Shown here: piece after piece, positions 12,601-19,567 of the stretch
Numbering within the stretch: position 1 is the first letter of the stretch
Layout of the letters: the number at the start of each line of letters is the position of its first letter
Assembly (NCBI GenBank): GCA_024362935.1
Contig: JANCRA010000033.1
Location: forward strand, 9,459,714 to 9,523,713
Reading direction: 5' to 3'
Origin: Setophaga petechia
Lineage: Eukaryota; Chordata; Aves; Passeriformes; Parulidae
Length of the DNA: 64,000 nt
The notes under the pieces: model-generated
Seen by the model: only the letters and a program-made list of their open reading frames with translations
Told to the model about the DNA's origin: nothing
Databases searched by the model: none
Position numbers and translations under genes: made by a program

Positions 12601-15600
12601 AAGCCAAACACTCCAACTGAAAGGTACAGAGTGTGAGAAGCCTGAAGTGTGCCTTCCTGTAAGTCATGCTAAGTGTGCTGTTCTGTAACTCGTGAGACCT
12701 CCCCTCATGCTGCAGCTGACAAAGGAGTCTCACAAACAGAATCACATGGATTACTGCTGATGGATGTGTCACACACACAGAGCCACGAGCCCTAAGCCCT
12801 CCTTTATACAAAACTCTGGGAAGGCATCAGTCCCAGAGGGTAGAAATAATTGTTCCATGAAATGGTTTCTGTGGAAAGGAAGAGGAAAACGTAAATGAAG
12901 CAACATCAAAGGTCTGCTGTTCCTTGAAGGACAGAATGCAGATACAGCCACTCACATGGCACATGCATTTACAAACTACTGTTTCTTTATTACTAAATGA
13001 ATGAATGCAGGTTTAGATCAGCTGTTTCTATTAAATCAGGCAGGTCAGCTTTGTCAAGGGGCTAATTAGAAGGGTTAGTCTGTAACAGTTAATCTATACC
13101 TCATTTTTTGAAAATTTTATAGGCATTTTCTTATTGCAACCAACCTTTATTTTTCTTGAGAACACATTAAAACTCAGTAACAAATCAAAGAGAAAAAACA
13201 TTTCTGGAAACTATTTTTACCAACAAAATTCCAGCAACTTATAAGGATGAGGATCAAAATGCAGCCTCAGAGAATGCACTCCCACCCTGTCCAGCAGGAG
13301 AGACACACCCTCTAGGAAACATAAACCAGAAGCTTCCGAGCAGCTTAGACAATGGGTGGAAAAACACTTGTGAAAATCATATCTCCCTTCTCTGCTGCCA
13401 CTTTTATTAGCCTTCAATAACTTCCTGAGAGGATTGCTAAATTTACAAGTCAAAACAGGACACACCTCACTTCTGGCACTGCTGGCAAAACTGGATACTT
13501 GAAACTCAAGCTGTGCTCTTGCAGCTGTGCAGAGCATTAGCAGGACCAGAGAGTCACTGAGCTGGCAGCTGCAGGGATCACACAGGTGCTGTGCTCCCAC
13601 CAGGGCTGAGAGCACATTGAGGCAATAATGAATATTAGAGAATACTACATTAGAGAAAATAATTAATATTTTGCCTGATTTGCTTCTCAATTATACATTT
13701 ATAAATCAGGAGCAGCAGCATACAAATAAATTAAATTAGCCTGACATAAAACTGTAGGCTCAGAAGTACTCCAAATTTATTCCAAATGAAGTACACACCT
13801 GATCTCCATGAAGTGTGACACTCGTGTAACTCTAGCCAGAGGAAGAGCTCTTGTCATGGTACTGCTGGGGCAGTTAAGGGTCTGGAGTCCAGGGGAGTTT
13901 TTGGGACAGCTGCAGTCCCCAGCTACATTAAGATCCCACACTCAGACATAAATCTGCCAACACCAATATAAGCACATGTACCAGCTCAAAGGGAAGGCTG
14001 CAGCCTCATGACCAGGGGGTGTTGCACATGTTGTCCTATCCTGAGGATGCAAACCAAAGATGCCAAAGTACTCAGGTAGTGACATCCCTACAGGTGTCAT
14101 TCTCCTGCCAGTCTCTGTGTGTATGCTCATTTCTTTATTTCTTCAATCAATTTAACTCTCAGAATTATTTGTTTTCTTCACTGCATCCAATGTGCTGTAT
14201 CTTTCTAGTGATGGCTAACACACAACAGACCATTAACTCTGTTATAAGTTAAGTGATGTTGAATTAGGGTATAGTTCAATTATATTGTATTAATTATGTT
14301 ATATTAATGGTACTATGTTCCGGGTGGGGGGGGGTTATTAGAATGTTCTAGAAGGTTCCAGGGTTTGGTGGAAGGGCAGTCCGGTGGGACAAGGCGAGGT
14401 CGAAGAGGGATTGAAGACTGACCAATCATTTGAAGCCCTGCAGAAATGATTGGTCCAGAATGAACGGCGGTAAAGACCAATGAGAATCCTGGAAATGGAC
14501 CAATCACCATGCGGATCCAAAATGGACCAATCCTGGACTCGAAGGGGGCTATAAAAGGGGGCAGTTCAGGGGGGTCAGGATCCTTCGGTTTGGAGCGCAC
14601 TGTTCTGGTTTGCTGTGTGGGTGCCTGGGCTTATCCTGGGTACTCCGTTCCTTGCAGCTATTTTAATAAACAAGAACCTCTTTCTCCAGAGAGAGTTTGG
14701 CCTCGATCATAACGTCTCCAGTGTACACTACTGAGAGTCCTGGATTAACACAAATCCAACATTAAAATGTCATGGTTACTCACCTAAGGAAACAACAGCC
14801 ACGCTCTCTGGTAAAAAATGAAGCCGGTATTCTATCAGTAAATGCACCAATATGATGCAAATAGCTGTGAAGGGAAAAGAATGGAGATTTAGAAGCGTTG
14901 GAAAAGAGTAAAATATACTTTTTAGTATTATTTTTAAAATACACAAGCAAACTTCTAATGATTTAGTAGACTTTACTTTGGCAATACACCAAGAAGCACC
15001 AGCGTAAGCAGTGGCTTCCACCACCACCAATGTTCTAAATCCCTGTGCCTGTGCAAAATCCCACTTCCCAGAGAGAACCAGAGGAGCAATAATAACTATG
15101 ATTCTGAGTTGGCCTAGTCCTCAGACACAGACTACCATTTACAGAGATTAACACTTTCAGTTAGTTCATCATTCACCTATAACAAGAAGACTAAAAAAAA
15201 TCGTCATGCCACTAGACTGTTCCTCTTGCTGTGCCTGGACTCCAGTCTGAACTGGAAGGATGGGCTTGGGAGGTGTAGGTGCCACCAATTTGGTAGTAGC
15301 GGCCAGCAAAGTGTGGAGGGTGGCATTGATGACTTCGTGGGTGGCATTTGCAGACCTGTCAGGACAATACAATATGTGATTATACCGGACATGCACACAC
15401 CGACCCACCACCAGCTCACGCGGAGCTCGTGCCGGTGCCCGGCTCCTCGCGGTGTGTTTCAAAAGCAGATCAGACAAACACGGCGAGCTCCGTTCCCGGA
15501 GCGGGCTGATGCTGACTGCCTCACGCCCGCAGCTCCCACCCCGCTGTGCACCGAGCCTGGCACCGAGGGCACGACCGGCGCACCCGGCTGGGCACGGCAA

Positions 15601-15939
15601 CGGCAACAGCACCAACGCCGGTGCCGGTGCCTCCGCCACTGCGGCCCGTGCCCGCCGCTCCGGCACCGCGCGGGGCCTCGGGCCGCCGGCACGGCACGGC
15701 ACGGCACGGCACGGCACGGCACGGCACGGCACGGCACGGCACGGCACGACACCGCGAGCCCCTATTGAAGGGACGGGCACCTCCGGCAGGCACGGCACAG
15801 CACAGCCCGCCCGTGCCCCGCAGCGCGACCGATCCCGGCCGGCATGCCGCGGAATGGAACGGCACGGCACAGCACGGCACAGCACGACCGTGGCCCACAG
15901 CCCCGGGCCGCCCCCGCCGCCCCGCACTCACTCCGCCAT
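578..15939 (-). CDS. SLC9A8: SLC9A8 (NHE8), 13 exons, 3' end missing
   Basis: Sodium/hydrogen exchanger 8 is a multi-pass cation/proton antiporter of Golgi, endosomal and apical membranes that exchanges Na+ or K+ for H+ and sets luminal pH. The spliced frame joins 15932-15939, 15177-15355, 14784-14864, 11694-11752, 8319-8402, 7319-7420, 6486-6520, 5786-5929, 4238-4376, 2965-3070, 2694-2810, 1877-1959 and 578-689, in phase throughout, giving 416 codons plus one base. Visible marks are a luminal N-terminus with N-A-T sequons, a first membrane helix at residues 54-73, the [15 protein letters not shown] amiloride-site helix at 118-133, the [14 protein letters not shown] helix from 192, and FGESILND with the ion-binding Asn222-Asp223 pair. 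The protein closely matches mammalian NHE8 (581 residues in human). About 165 C-terminal residues, including the LRGAIPYAL helix and the cytoplasmic tail, lie beyond position 1. The gene is divergent from B4GALT5. Identity is very secure; the exact N-terminus is less so. Confidence 0.96.
690..2693 (-). other. SLC9A8 introns 11 and 12, no other feature
   Basis: The introns between exons 11, 12 and 13 (690-1876 and 1960-2693) are moderately AT-rich unique-looking sequence. I see no repeat array, RNA gene or further exon in them. Confidence 0.6.
1877..1959 (-). CDS. SLC9A8: SLC9A8 exon 12
   Basis: This 83-bp exon has a TTTTTCAG acceptor and an ATA|GTAGGT donor. It encodes [20 protein letters not shown] and MSFVIWCI, a membrane helix and loop. 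Confidence 0.96.
2694..2810 (-). CDS. SLC9A8: SLC9A8 exon 11
   Basis: This 117-bp exon has a GCCCACAG acceptor and a TGTG|GTAGGT donor. It encodes [20 protein letters not shown] and [19 protein letters not shown], identical or nearly so to mammalian NHE8. Confidence 0.97.
2965..3070 (-). CDS. SLC9A8: SLC9A8 exon 10
   Basis: This 106-bp exon begins directly after the AC of the U12 intron and encodes [20 protein letters not shown] and [15 protein letters not shown]. Its donor is TCAG|GTGAGT. Length and phase fit its neighbours. Confidence 0.96.
3071..4237 (-). other. SLC9A8: SLC9A8 intron 9: U12-type AT-AC intron
   Basis: This 1,167-bp intron starts ATATCCTTTT (minor-spliceosome consensus ATATCCTT) and ends TTCCGTAAC followed, 15 nt after the branch A, by a terminal AC. 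TTCCGTAAC (3085-3093) matches the U12 branch consensus TTCCTTAAC at 8 of 9 positions. The joined exons read [16 protein letters not shown] in phase 0, exactly the NHE8 sequence. Splicing by the minor spliceosome is inferred; the signals are read directly. Confidence 0.93.
4238..4376 (-). CDS. SLC9A8: SLC9A8 exon 9
   Basis: This 139-bp exon begins after GTATCTAG and encodes [30 protein letters not shown] and [16 protein letters not shown]. Its donor is not GT: the exon ends at TTA and the intron begins ATATCCTTTT, the U12 AT-AC signal. No GT donor keeps frame with the next exon. Confidence 0.96.
5206..5434. repeat. 16-bp minisatellite in SLC9A8 intron 8
   Basis: About 14 copies of GGGCACTCTGGGCACA, with TCT/TCA variation, form this array. 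Because 16 is not a multiple of 3 and the unit lacks stops, several frames on both strands stay open with a 16-residue period. Those open frames are artefacts. Confidence 0.95.
5786..5929 (-). CDS. SLC9A8: SLC9A8 exon 8 (ion-binding core)
   Basis: This 144-bp exon has a CTCCCAG acceptor and an ACCAA|GTAAGT donor. It encodes [30 protein letters not shown] and [16 protein letters not shown]. The Asn-Asp pair in ILND is the conserved cation/proton binding site of electroneutral NHE proteins. Confidence 0.97.
6486..6520 (-). CDS. SLC9A8: SLC9A8 exon 7 (35-bp small exon)
   Basis: This very short exon encodes [11 protein letters not shown] plus two bases of Ser. It is flanked by a TTTTTTCAG acceptor and an ACAG|GTAAGC donor. 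It carries an N-M-T sequon. Both the frame and the family sequence need it to join exons 6 and 8. Confidence 0.95.
6640..7240 (+). mobile_element. Degraded CR1-like LINE remnant
   Basis: Phrases resemble the 3' half of avian CR1 elements in order: a block near 6,680-6,740 (ggtcacccaagatcaggga...), a block near 6,925-6,965 (tggaacaacctcccaaca...) and GGCTGGAAGGGACCCC at about 7,034. An A18 run (6872-6889) interrupts it. Divergence is high, so this is an old fragment crossing parts of introns 6. The call rests on remembered consensus and was not aligned. Confidence 0.5.
7277..7303. repeat. (AAAT)n microsatellite
   Basis: About six AAAT repeats start 14 bp past the exon 6 donor. Copies of AAAATGCAGTG sit on each side (7261-7271 and 7300-7310). 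Confidence 0.9.
7319..7420 (-). CDS. SLC9A8: SLC9A8 exon 6
   Basis: This 102-bp, phase-0 exon has a GTTCCAG acceptor and a CGG|GTAAGA donor. It encodes [19 protein letters not shown], then [15 protein letters not shown], a membrane helix and turn. Arg replaces the Gln that I recall at this position in mammals. Confidence 0.96.
8319..8402 (-). CDS. SLC9A8: SLC9A8 exon 5 (amiloride-site helix)
   Basis: This 84-bp, phase-0 exon encodes [20 protein letters not shown] and ESGYSLHK, the most conserved helix of the NHE family. The acceptor has an uninterrupted T13 tract just before GCAG; the donor is AAG|GTCAGT. Confidence 0.97.
9254..9281. repeat. (CTCTG)n pentanucleotide run
   Basis: About five CTCTG copies lie in SLC9A8 intron 4, shortly before the large minisatellite. 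Confidence 0.9.
9424..10291. repeat. About 870-bp minisatellite in SLC9A8 intron 4
   Basis: Roughly 22 copies of a unit up to 44 bp combine CAGCACAGCACAGC, CCTGTGTGCCCAG and AGCTGGCACTGC. Shorter 30- and 39-bp variants arise from loss of CAGCA and CACTGCCAG blocks. The absence of stops leaves ORFs of up to 332 codons on the minus strand and 230 on the plus strand. These follow the repeat period and are not genes. Confidence 0.96.
10292..11693 (-). other. SLC9A8 intron 4, remainder
   Basis: AT-rich, apparently unique intron sequence between the minisatellite and exon 4. No further feature is visible. Confidence 0.5.
11694..11752 (-). CDS. SLC9A8: SLC9A8 exon 4
   Basis: This 59-bp exon has a TCTCCTAG acceptor and an AAG|GTATAG donor. 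It encodes [19 protein letters not shown], matching the NHE8 segment between helix 2 and the amiloride-site helix. It is too short to appear as an ORF and was found by splice phase and family similarity. Confidence 0.95.
11753..14256 (-). other. SLC9A8 intron 3 body
   Basis: About 2.5 kb of apparently unique intron. A 157-codon minus-strand ORF at 13,217-13,690 has no recognisable family and no splice support, so I treat it as chance. Confidence 0.5.
14422..14531 (+). promoter_or_regulatory. CCAAT-box array in the LTR U3
   Basis: Five CCAAT or ATTGG pentamers start at 14422, 14449 (inverted), 14477, 14500 and 14527, spaced 27, 28, 23 and 27 bp. CCAAT boxes usually bind NF-Y. The array ends 19 bp before the TATA box, a typical retroviral promoter layout. 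Confidence 0.75.
14550..14557 (+). promoter_or_regulatory. LTR TATA box
   Basis: GGCTATAAAAGGGG is a near-consensus TATA element. It predicts initiation near 14,580 and transcription toward SLC9A8 exons 3, 2 and 1 on the opposite strand. Confidence 0.75.
14665..14670 (+). terminator. LTR polyadenylation signal
   Basis: AATAAA lies 115 bp after the TATA box, as in an R region. A transcript that ignores it would read antisense through exon 3, only 114 bp further on. Confidence 0.65.
14784..14864 (-). CDS. SLC9A8: SLC9A8 exon 3
   Basis: This 81-bp exon has a CCTTCACAG acceptor and a TTAG|GTGAGT donor. It encodes [19 protein letters not shown] and VAVVSLG, the end of helix 1 and the start of helix 2. 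An antisense retroviral LTR ends 22 bp into the following intron. Confidence 0.96.
15177..15355 (-). CDS. SLC9A8: SLC9A8 exon 2
   Basis: This 179-bp exon has a CCTGACAG acceptor and an ATAG|GTGAAT donor. It encodes the variable luminal N-terminus with two N-A-T glycosylation sequons, the conserved PILPVQTG and [11 protein letters not shown] segments, and the first half of membrane helix 1 (TIFFSLLVI). Confidence 0.95.
15687..15748. repeat. (GGCAC)12 pentanucleotide in SLC9A8 intron 1
   Basis: About 12 near-perfect GGCAC copies lie about 185 bp downstream of exon 1 in the gene's direction. Interrupted copies recur at 15,789-15,803 and 15,853-15,890, which suggests repeated local expansion within the CpG island. 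Confidence 0.95.
15932..15939 (-). CDS. SLC9A8: SLC9A8 exon 1, coding part
   Basis: Only 8 coding bases (Met-Ala and two bases of Glu) precede a GGA|GTGAGT donor. The start context GGCAAGATGG is a strong Kozak match. The family protein starts with a short segment containing Met-Ala-Glu, which supports this start. An in-frame ATG 126 bases upstream is an alternative. Confidence 0.8.
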
Positions 15940-16065
15940 CTTGCCGGGCTCACGCTCCCACGGCGCCCCGCGCGCCGCCGCTTCCGGCGCTCGGGCGGGC
16001 ACGTCCGGCCGCGCGCGGCGGCGGCGGCGGAACGGCCGCGGGGGCGGCGGCTGCAGCACCGCCAT
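15940..16065 (-). CDS. SLC9A8: Possible in-frame N-terminal extension of SLC9A8
   Basis: An ATG at 16,065 in context GAGCGATGG is exactly 42 codons upstream of, and in frame with, the family-supported start, with no stop between. A TGA lies five codons above it. The extension would be Arg-, Pro- and Ala-rich (MAVLQPPPPRPFRRRRRARP...). Its use depends on whether transcripts begin above it. It overlaps the first unit of the adjacent minisatellite, so it may be a chance frame in GC-rich DNA. Confidence 0.3.
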
Positions 16066-16070
16066 CGCTC

Positions 16071-16592
16071 CCTGTCCTCAGAGCCACCATTGTGTCCTGT
16101 CAGAGCTGCCATCACTCTCTGCCCCCAGAGCCACCATCGTTCCCTGTCCTCAGAGCTGCCATCACTCCCCGTCCCCAGAGCCACCATTGTGTCCTGTCCC
16201 TCAGAGCTGCCATCACTCCCTGCCCCCAGAGCCACCATCGTTCCCTGTCCTCAGAGCTGCCATCACTCCCCAGAGCCACCATTGTGTCCTGTCCCTCAGA
16301 GCCACCACCGCTCCCCATCCCCAGAGCCACCATTGAGTCCTGTCCTCAGAGCCACCATCACGCCCCGTCCCCAGAGCCACCATCACTCCCTGTCCCTCAG
16401 AACCACCATCACTCTCTGCCCCCAGAGCCACCATCGCTCCCTGTCCCCAGAGCCACCATTGTGTCCTGTCCCTCAGAGCAGCCATCACTCCCTGCTCCCA
16501 GAGCCACCATCGCTCCCTGTCCCTCAGAGCCACCATCACTCCCCATCCCCAGAGCCACCATCGCTCCCTGTCCCCAGAGCCGCCGCTGCGGT
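16071..16592. repeat. About 25-bp minisatellite upstream of SLC9A8
   Basis: About 20 copies alternate GAGCCACCAT and GAGCTGCCATCACT linked by CCCTGTCCC spacers. Four-unit blocks of about 100 bp recur, giving a higher-order period. The array abuts the promoter and produces spurious ORFs of up to 395 codons. Confidence 0.93.
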
Positions 16593-17076
16593 CACGGTGG
16601 CACAGGTTGGCTCCCAGGCTGCTCTGACACCAGGGTGCGGTGCCAGCTGCTCCGCGGTGCCCAGGGCACACGTGGACCCAGATTTCCCGAGCAGACACGT
16701 TCACCTGCCGCAACCCTTCCTTCCCCTGGCTGAGCTGACCTGGGCAGGGCACAGCCGGGCGCGGCCACCTCCAGCCACAGCCGGGCCCTACAGCAACAAC
16801 CCTACAGCCGAGCCTCAGACATGTCCCACTGAGCTGAACCGAAGGCCACTGCCTCAAAAACAGCATAAAAATGTACTTGGATTAAAATAGCAGTGAGGAA
16901 TTAATTAGCGATTTTAATCAGTGAGTTAAAATAAAATTTAGACCACCTTTATCTGGTCTAAGTTCAAATGCCCTCCTGGCCCAGGCTGCTGCTGGGGTTG
17001 GGTCTTTAAAGTCTCCTGGGCATCCTGGAAAATAATACAAATTAGCACCTTTCTGCTTATAAAGTCAGTTGAGGAT
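16593..17076. other. Intergenic, nothing recognised
   Basis: GC-rich sequence passes into AT-rich sequence. No gene, RNA or element is recognised. Confidence 0.5.
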
Positions 17077-17124
17077 ATCCATCCATCCATCCATCCATCC
17101 ATCCATCCATCCATCCATCCATCC
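17077..17124. repeat. (ATCC)12 microsatellite
   Basis: Twelve perfect ATCC tetranucleotides, likely polymorphic. Confidence 0.98.
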
Positions 17125-18169
17125 CAAGTTCAAGATGCTGGGCTGACAGGGACATGGGACAGTGTATAACAACATCACATGCATTTCTTTGATTTCTGGT
17201 CTGACTAGATCAGGAAATAAAAGGGGAGCTGTACAAACACACTCATTGAGTACCTCACATTGTTTTAAAGGACCTCTGAAATATCAGCTGTGAACTTAAT
17301 CAAATGAAATTTTAGGTTTATAACTTTGATACTCATTTACTTAAAAGTGAAAGCCACCTGAATAGGGATGAACATGCCTGAATTTTAAAAACCAATGACT
17401 AGGACAGTAGCTGTTTTTCTCCGGGTTACTGGCAGGGCAGAGCGGGAGAATGTCTGGTTTCACGTTGACAGACTGAACCTGCACCTCCTTTGCTCCTCTG
17501 ATGTGGTTTTGTTGTGACCTACTTAGATAGTCTTACCACAGTTCTGACCAGGGTTTTTTTCCACACTGGCTGATTTCCGATGATCTGCAGTTTGCTAATC
17601 CCATCTGCTTTAACTCATTCTCTGCATCCCAGTAGCACTGGGGACAGAGAGCATGGCTTCAGCAGAGGCACAGCTCATGGGGTGACTCAGAGCTCACAGG
17701 TGCCAGTGAAGAAGGAGACTGGTGCTTTGCAAAGTGGTGCAAGCTGATCTCCAGAGTGATGGGCACATCTTCCTCCACTTGGAAACAGCGGGACTGCAGG
17801 CCCCCAGCACATCACAAACCCAGGCACTTCTGCTTTTTGATCTCAGTTTTCATCATATACTGGAGTGGAGATTTTGAACAACACTTCATCCATAAATAAT
17901 GAAGCTTGATCCAGAATGAGATGCACTTAAGCTGATGAAAGACAGGAAATTTCCTTGTGAATACTGTCTTCCTTTTTTCTGTGAAAACTAAAACTCAGAG
18001 TTTCCAAGGATGGCTGGAAGTAGGTGGTCACTAAAAGGTGAATCATCAGTGTTTCCCTTGAGAACGCCTCTAAGAAGAAATTAGTCTTCTGCAAACTTGC
18101 GTGGTCTTAGCTCATAATAGCTTTTGGCGTTTTTATTTGCTTTTCTGGGAAGCACAGTGAAAAAGGCAG

Positions 18170-18600
18170 GAGTTCTGTTGGAAGGGACCGAGAGTCAGTG
18201 GGATTGTGGCAGAGAAGGACAGCGGGGGCCATGTGCCTCTCTCCTCCATGCAGTACACCTCATGCTCTGGGTCACAGCACAGGAAGAAGCTCCCCAGCTG
18301 TGCAGCCCAGTCCTCTTTGGCAGGTCATCATCCTGTCCTCCTAAAAATCAGAGAAAAATATCATTGAAAGCACCTCTGGAGAGCTCCAGCCCATCCTCTG
18401 TTTACAGCAGGTCCAGCTTCAAGGTCGGAGGAGTTGTCCAGGTCGGGGTCTTGTCCAGAGGAATTTTGAAAATGTCTAAAGAATGGAATGTCTCTGTGGA
18501 TGGAACTGCTCTGGGAGACCTGTCCTCGTGCTGCACTGCTCTCAGGGTGAAGAACTCTTTCTGTTGTGCAGCTGGAAGCTCCATATTTGCACTTCATAGC
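18170..18600 (+). mobile_element. CR1 LINE 3' fragment
   Basis: The order of GTTGGAAGGGACC, then GTCTTGTCCAGAGGAATTTT, GGAATGTCTCTGTGGA and CTCAGGGTGAAGAACTCTTT parallels the 3' portion of avian CR1 elements. The 175-codon ORF here (18,124-18,651) lies within the fragment and is not a gene. Confidence 0.65.
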
Positions 18601-19546
18601 TGGTGCCATGGCAGGCACCTGCTCCTCTTCTCTTACAGCTGTGCCCTCTGAGGCAGGAGCAGCTGTGTCCATTCCTGGTGGTTTCAAATCCAGTCAGACA
18701 ATGGTGGGAAAACCAGCTGGTCAGGGAAAAGGGCATGGCTGGAGTCCTGTGTGACCTTCACCAGTGGCAAAGGGCTCCTGCCCTTGTCACCAGGGCAGTG
18801 TTCAGTTCTGTACCAGCTGGTGCAGAACAAGGAAAATCTTAAAACTCTCTTTCCTAGTCATGTGAATTGTGTTTGGCATAATGAGTAGGTCATCTGGCCT
18901 AAGAAAGAAGGCCAGAAATTGTACTGGTTTGCTTTTTCTTTGCTATTTCTTTGCTTTTGTTTTGTTTGGGGTTTTTTTGGTTTTGGCCTTGGCCTCAGCC
19001 TCATTTTTTGGGTTGTTTTTGTTCCTTGAATCTTTCAACTGGTGTGATCAGAAAGCTCCACACTTGTTTTGTTTCACTGGCCTTCTAGCTGTCATGTGCT
19101 TTTAATCATGAGGGACTGGTGCAGAAAAGGGATGAGTACAGATGTGAGTCTTCAGGAGGTGACTGACCTTGTCCTCGCTGTGCCTGCTGGCCGTGGCCAA
19201 AAGGAAACCACAGATGGGGTTTGGGAGCCATGGGAAGGATTCAGGAAGGGATGTGGAAGGGAGGAAGATTTAGCCAGGAAAGCAGAGGCCTGGCAACATA
19301 AACACAAACCCAGGACTGAACTCACAAAGGCCAGGATCTGAAGGGAAAAAAAACAACAGGAAAAGGGAAAAAGGTAGATGGAGAACAAGGGTCCCAGGCA
19401 GCATCAGAGGGGGGGAGCATCAGAGCAGTTGGAGGCAACAAGGGCTGCTGGGTCAGGCCCCTGTGTGAGAGCAGCAGATTGCAGCAAGCAGCACGTAGCA
19501 GTCTGAGCTGCTCTGAGCTGTCTCCTTCCCACCGAGCTGCAGTGCT

Positions 19547-19567
19547 GCACACACACACACACACAGC
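19547..19567. repeat. (CA)n microsatellite
   Basis: About ten CA dinucleotides in intergenic DNA. Confidence 0.9.

Larger units (their letters stand above)
14257..14761 (+). mobile_element. Solo LTR of an endogenous retrovirus, antisense to SLC9A8
   Basis: A 505-bp element starts TGTTGAATT and ends AATCCAACA, which are imperfect inverted termini. It contains five CCAAT/ATTGG boxes (14422, 14449, 14477, 14500, 14527), a TATAAAAG box at 14550 and an AATAAA signal at 14665, in the order expected of U3-R-U5. No internal retroviral sequence adjoins it, so it is a solo LTR. I could not identify a clean target-site duplication (flanks end ...agtga and begin ttaaa...). It reads in the plus direction, antisense to the host gene, inside intron 3. 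Confidence 0.85.
15400..16070 (-). promoter_or_regulatory. SLC9A8: SLC9A8 CpG-island promoter
   Basis: A CpG-dense block covers exon 1 and most of the 576-bp intron 1. No TATA box is visible. The start codon lies in CAAGATGGCGGA, close to the YY1 motif AAGATGGCGGC seen at many housekeeping start sites. The transcription start cannot be placed from sequence alone. Confidence 0.75.

Noticed and set aside
14240..14775. Target-site duplication for the LTR
   Set aside because: Flanks do not give a clean 4-6 bp direct repeat at the chosen ends. TTAAG and TTAAA would be an imperfect pair only if the left end were three bases earlier.
15169..15927. 252-codon minus-strand ORF containing SLC9A8 exon 2
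   Set aside because: Only its last 59 codons are exon 2. The rest is intron 1 read-through, shown by the consensus acceptor at 15,356.
15452..16890. 294-, 395- and 348-codon plus-strand ORFs
   Set aside because: They run through a GC-rich CpG island and a minisatellite on the strand opposite SLC9A8 exon 1.
18124..18651. 175-codon ORF as a possible gene
   Set aside because: It lies within a CR1-like fragment.
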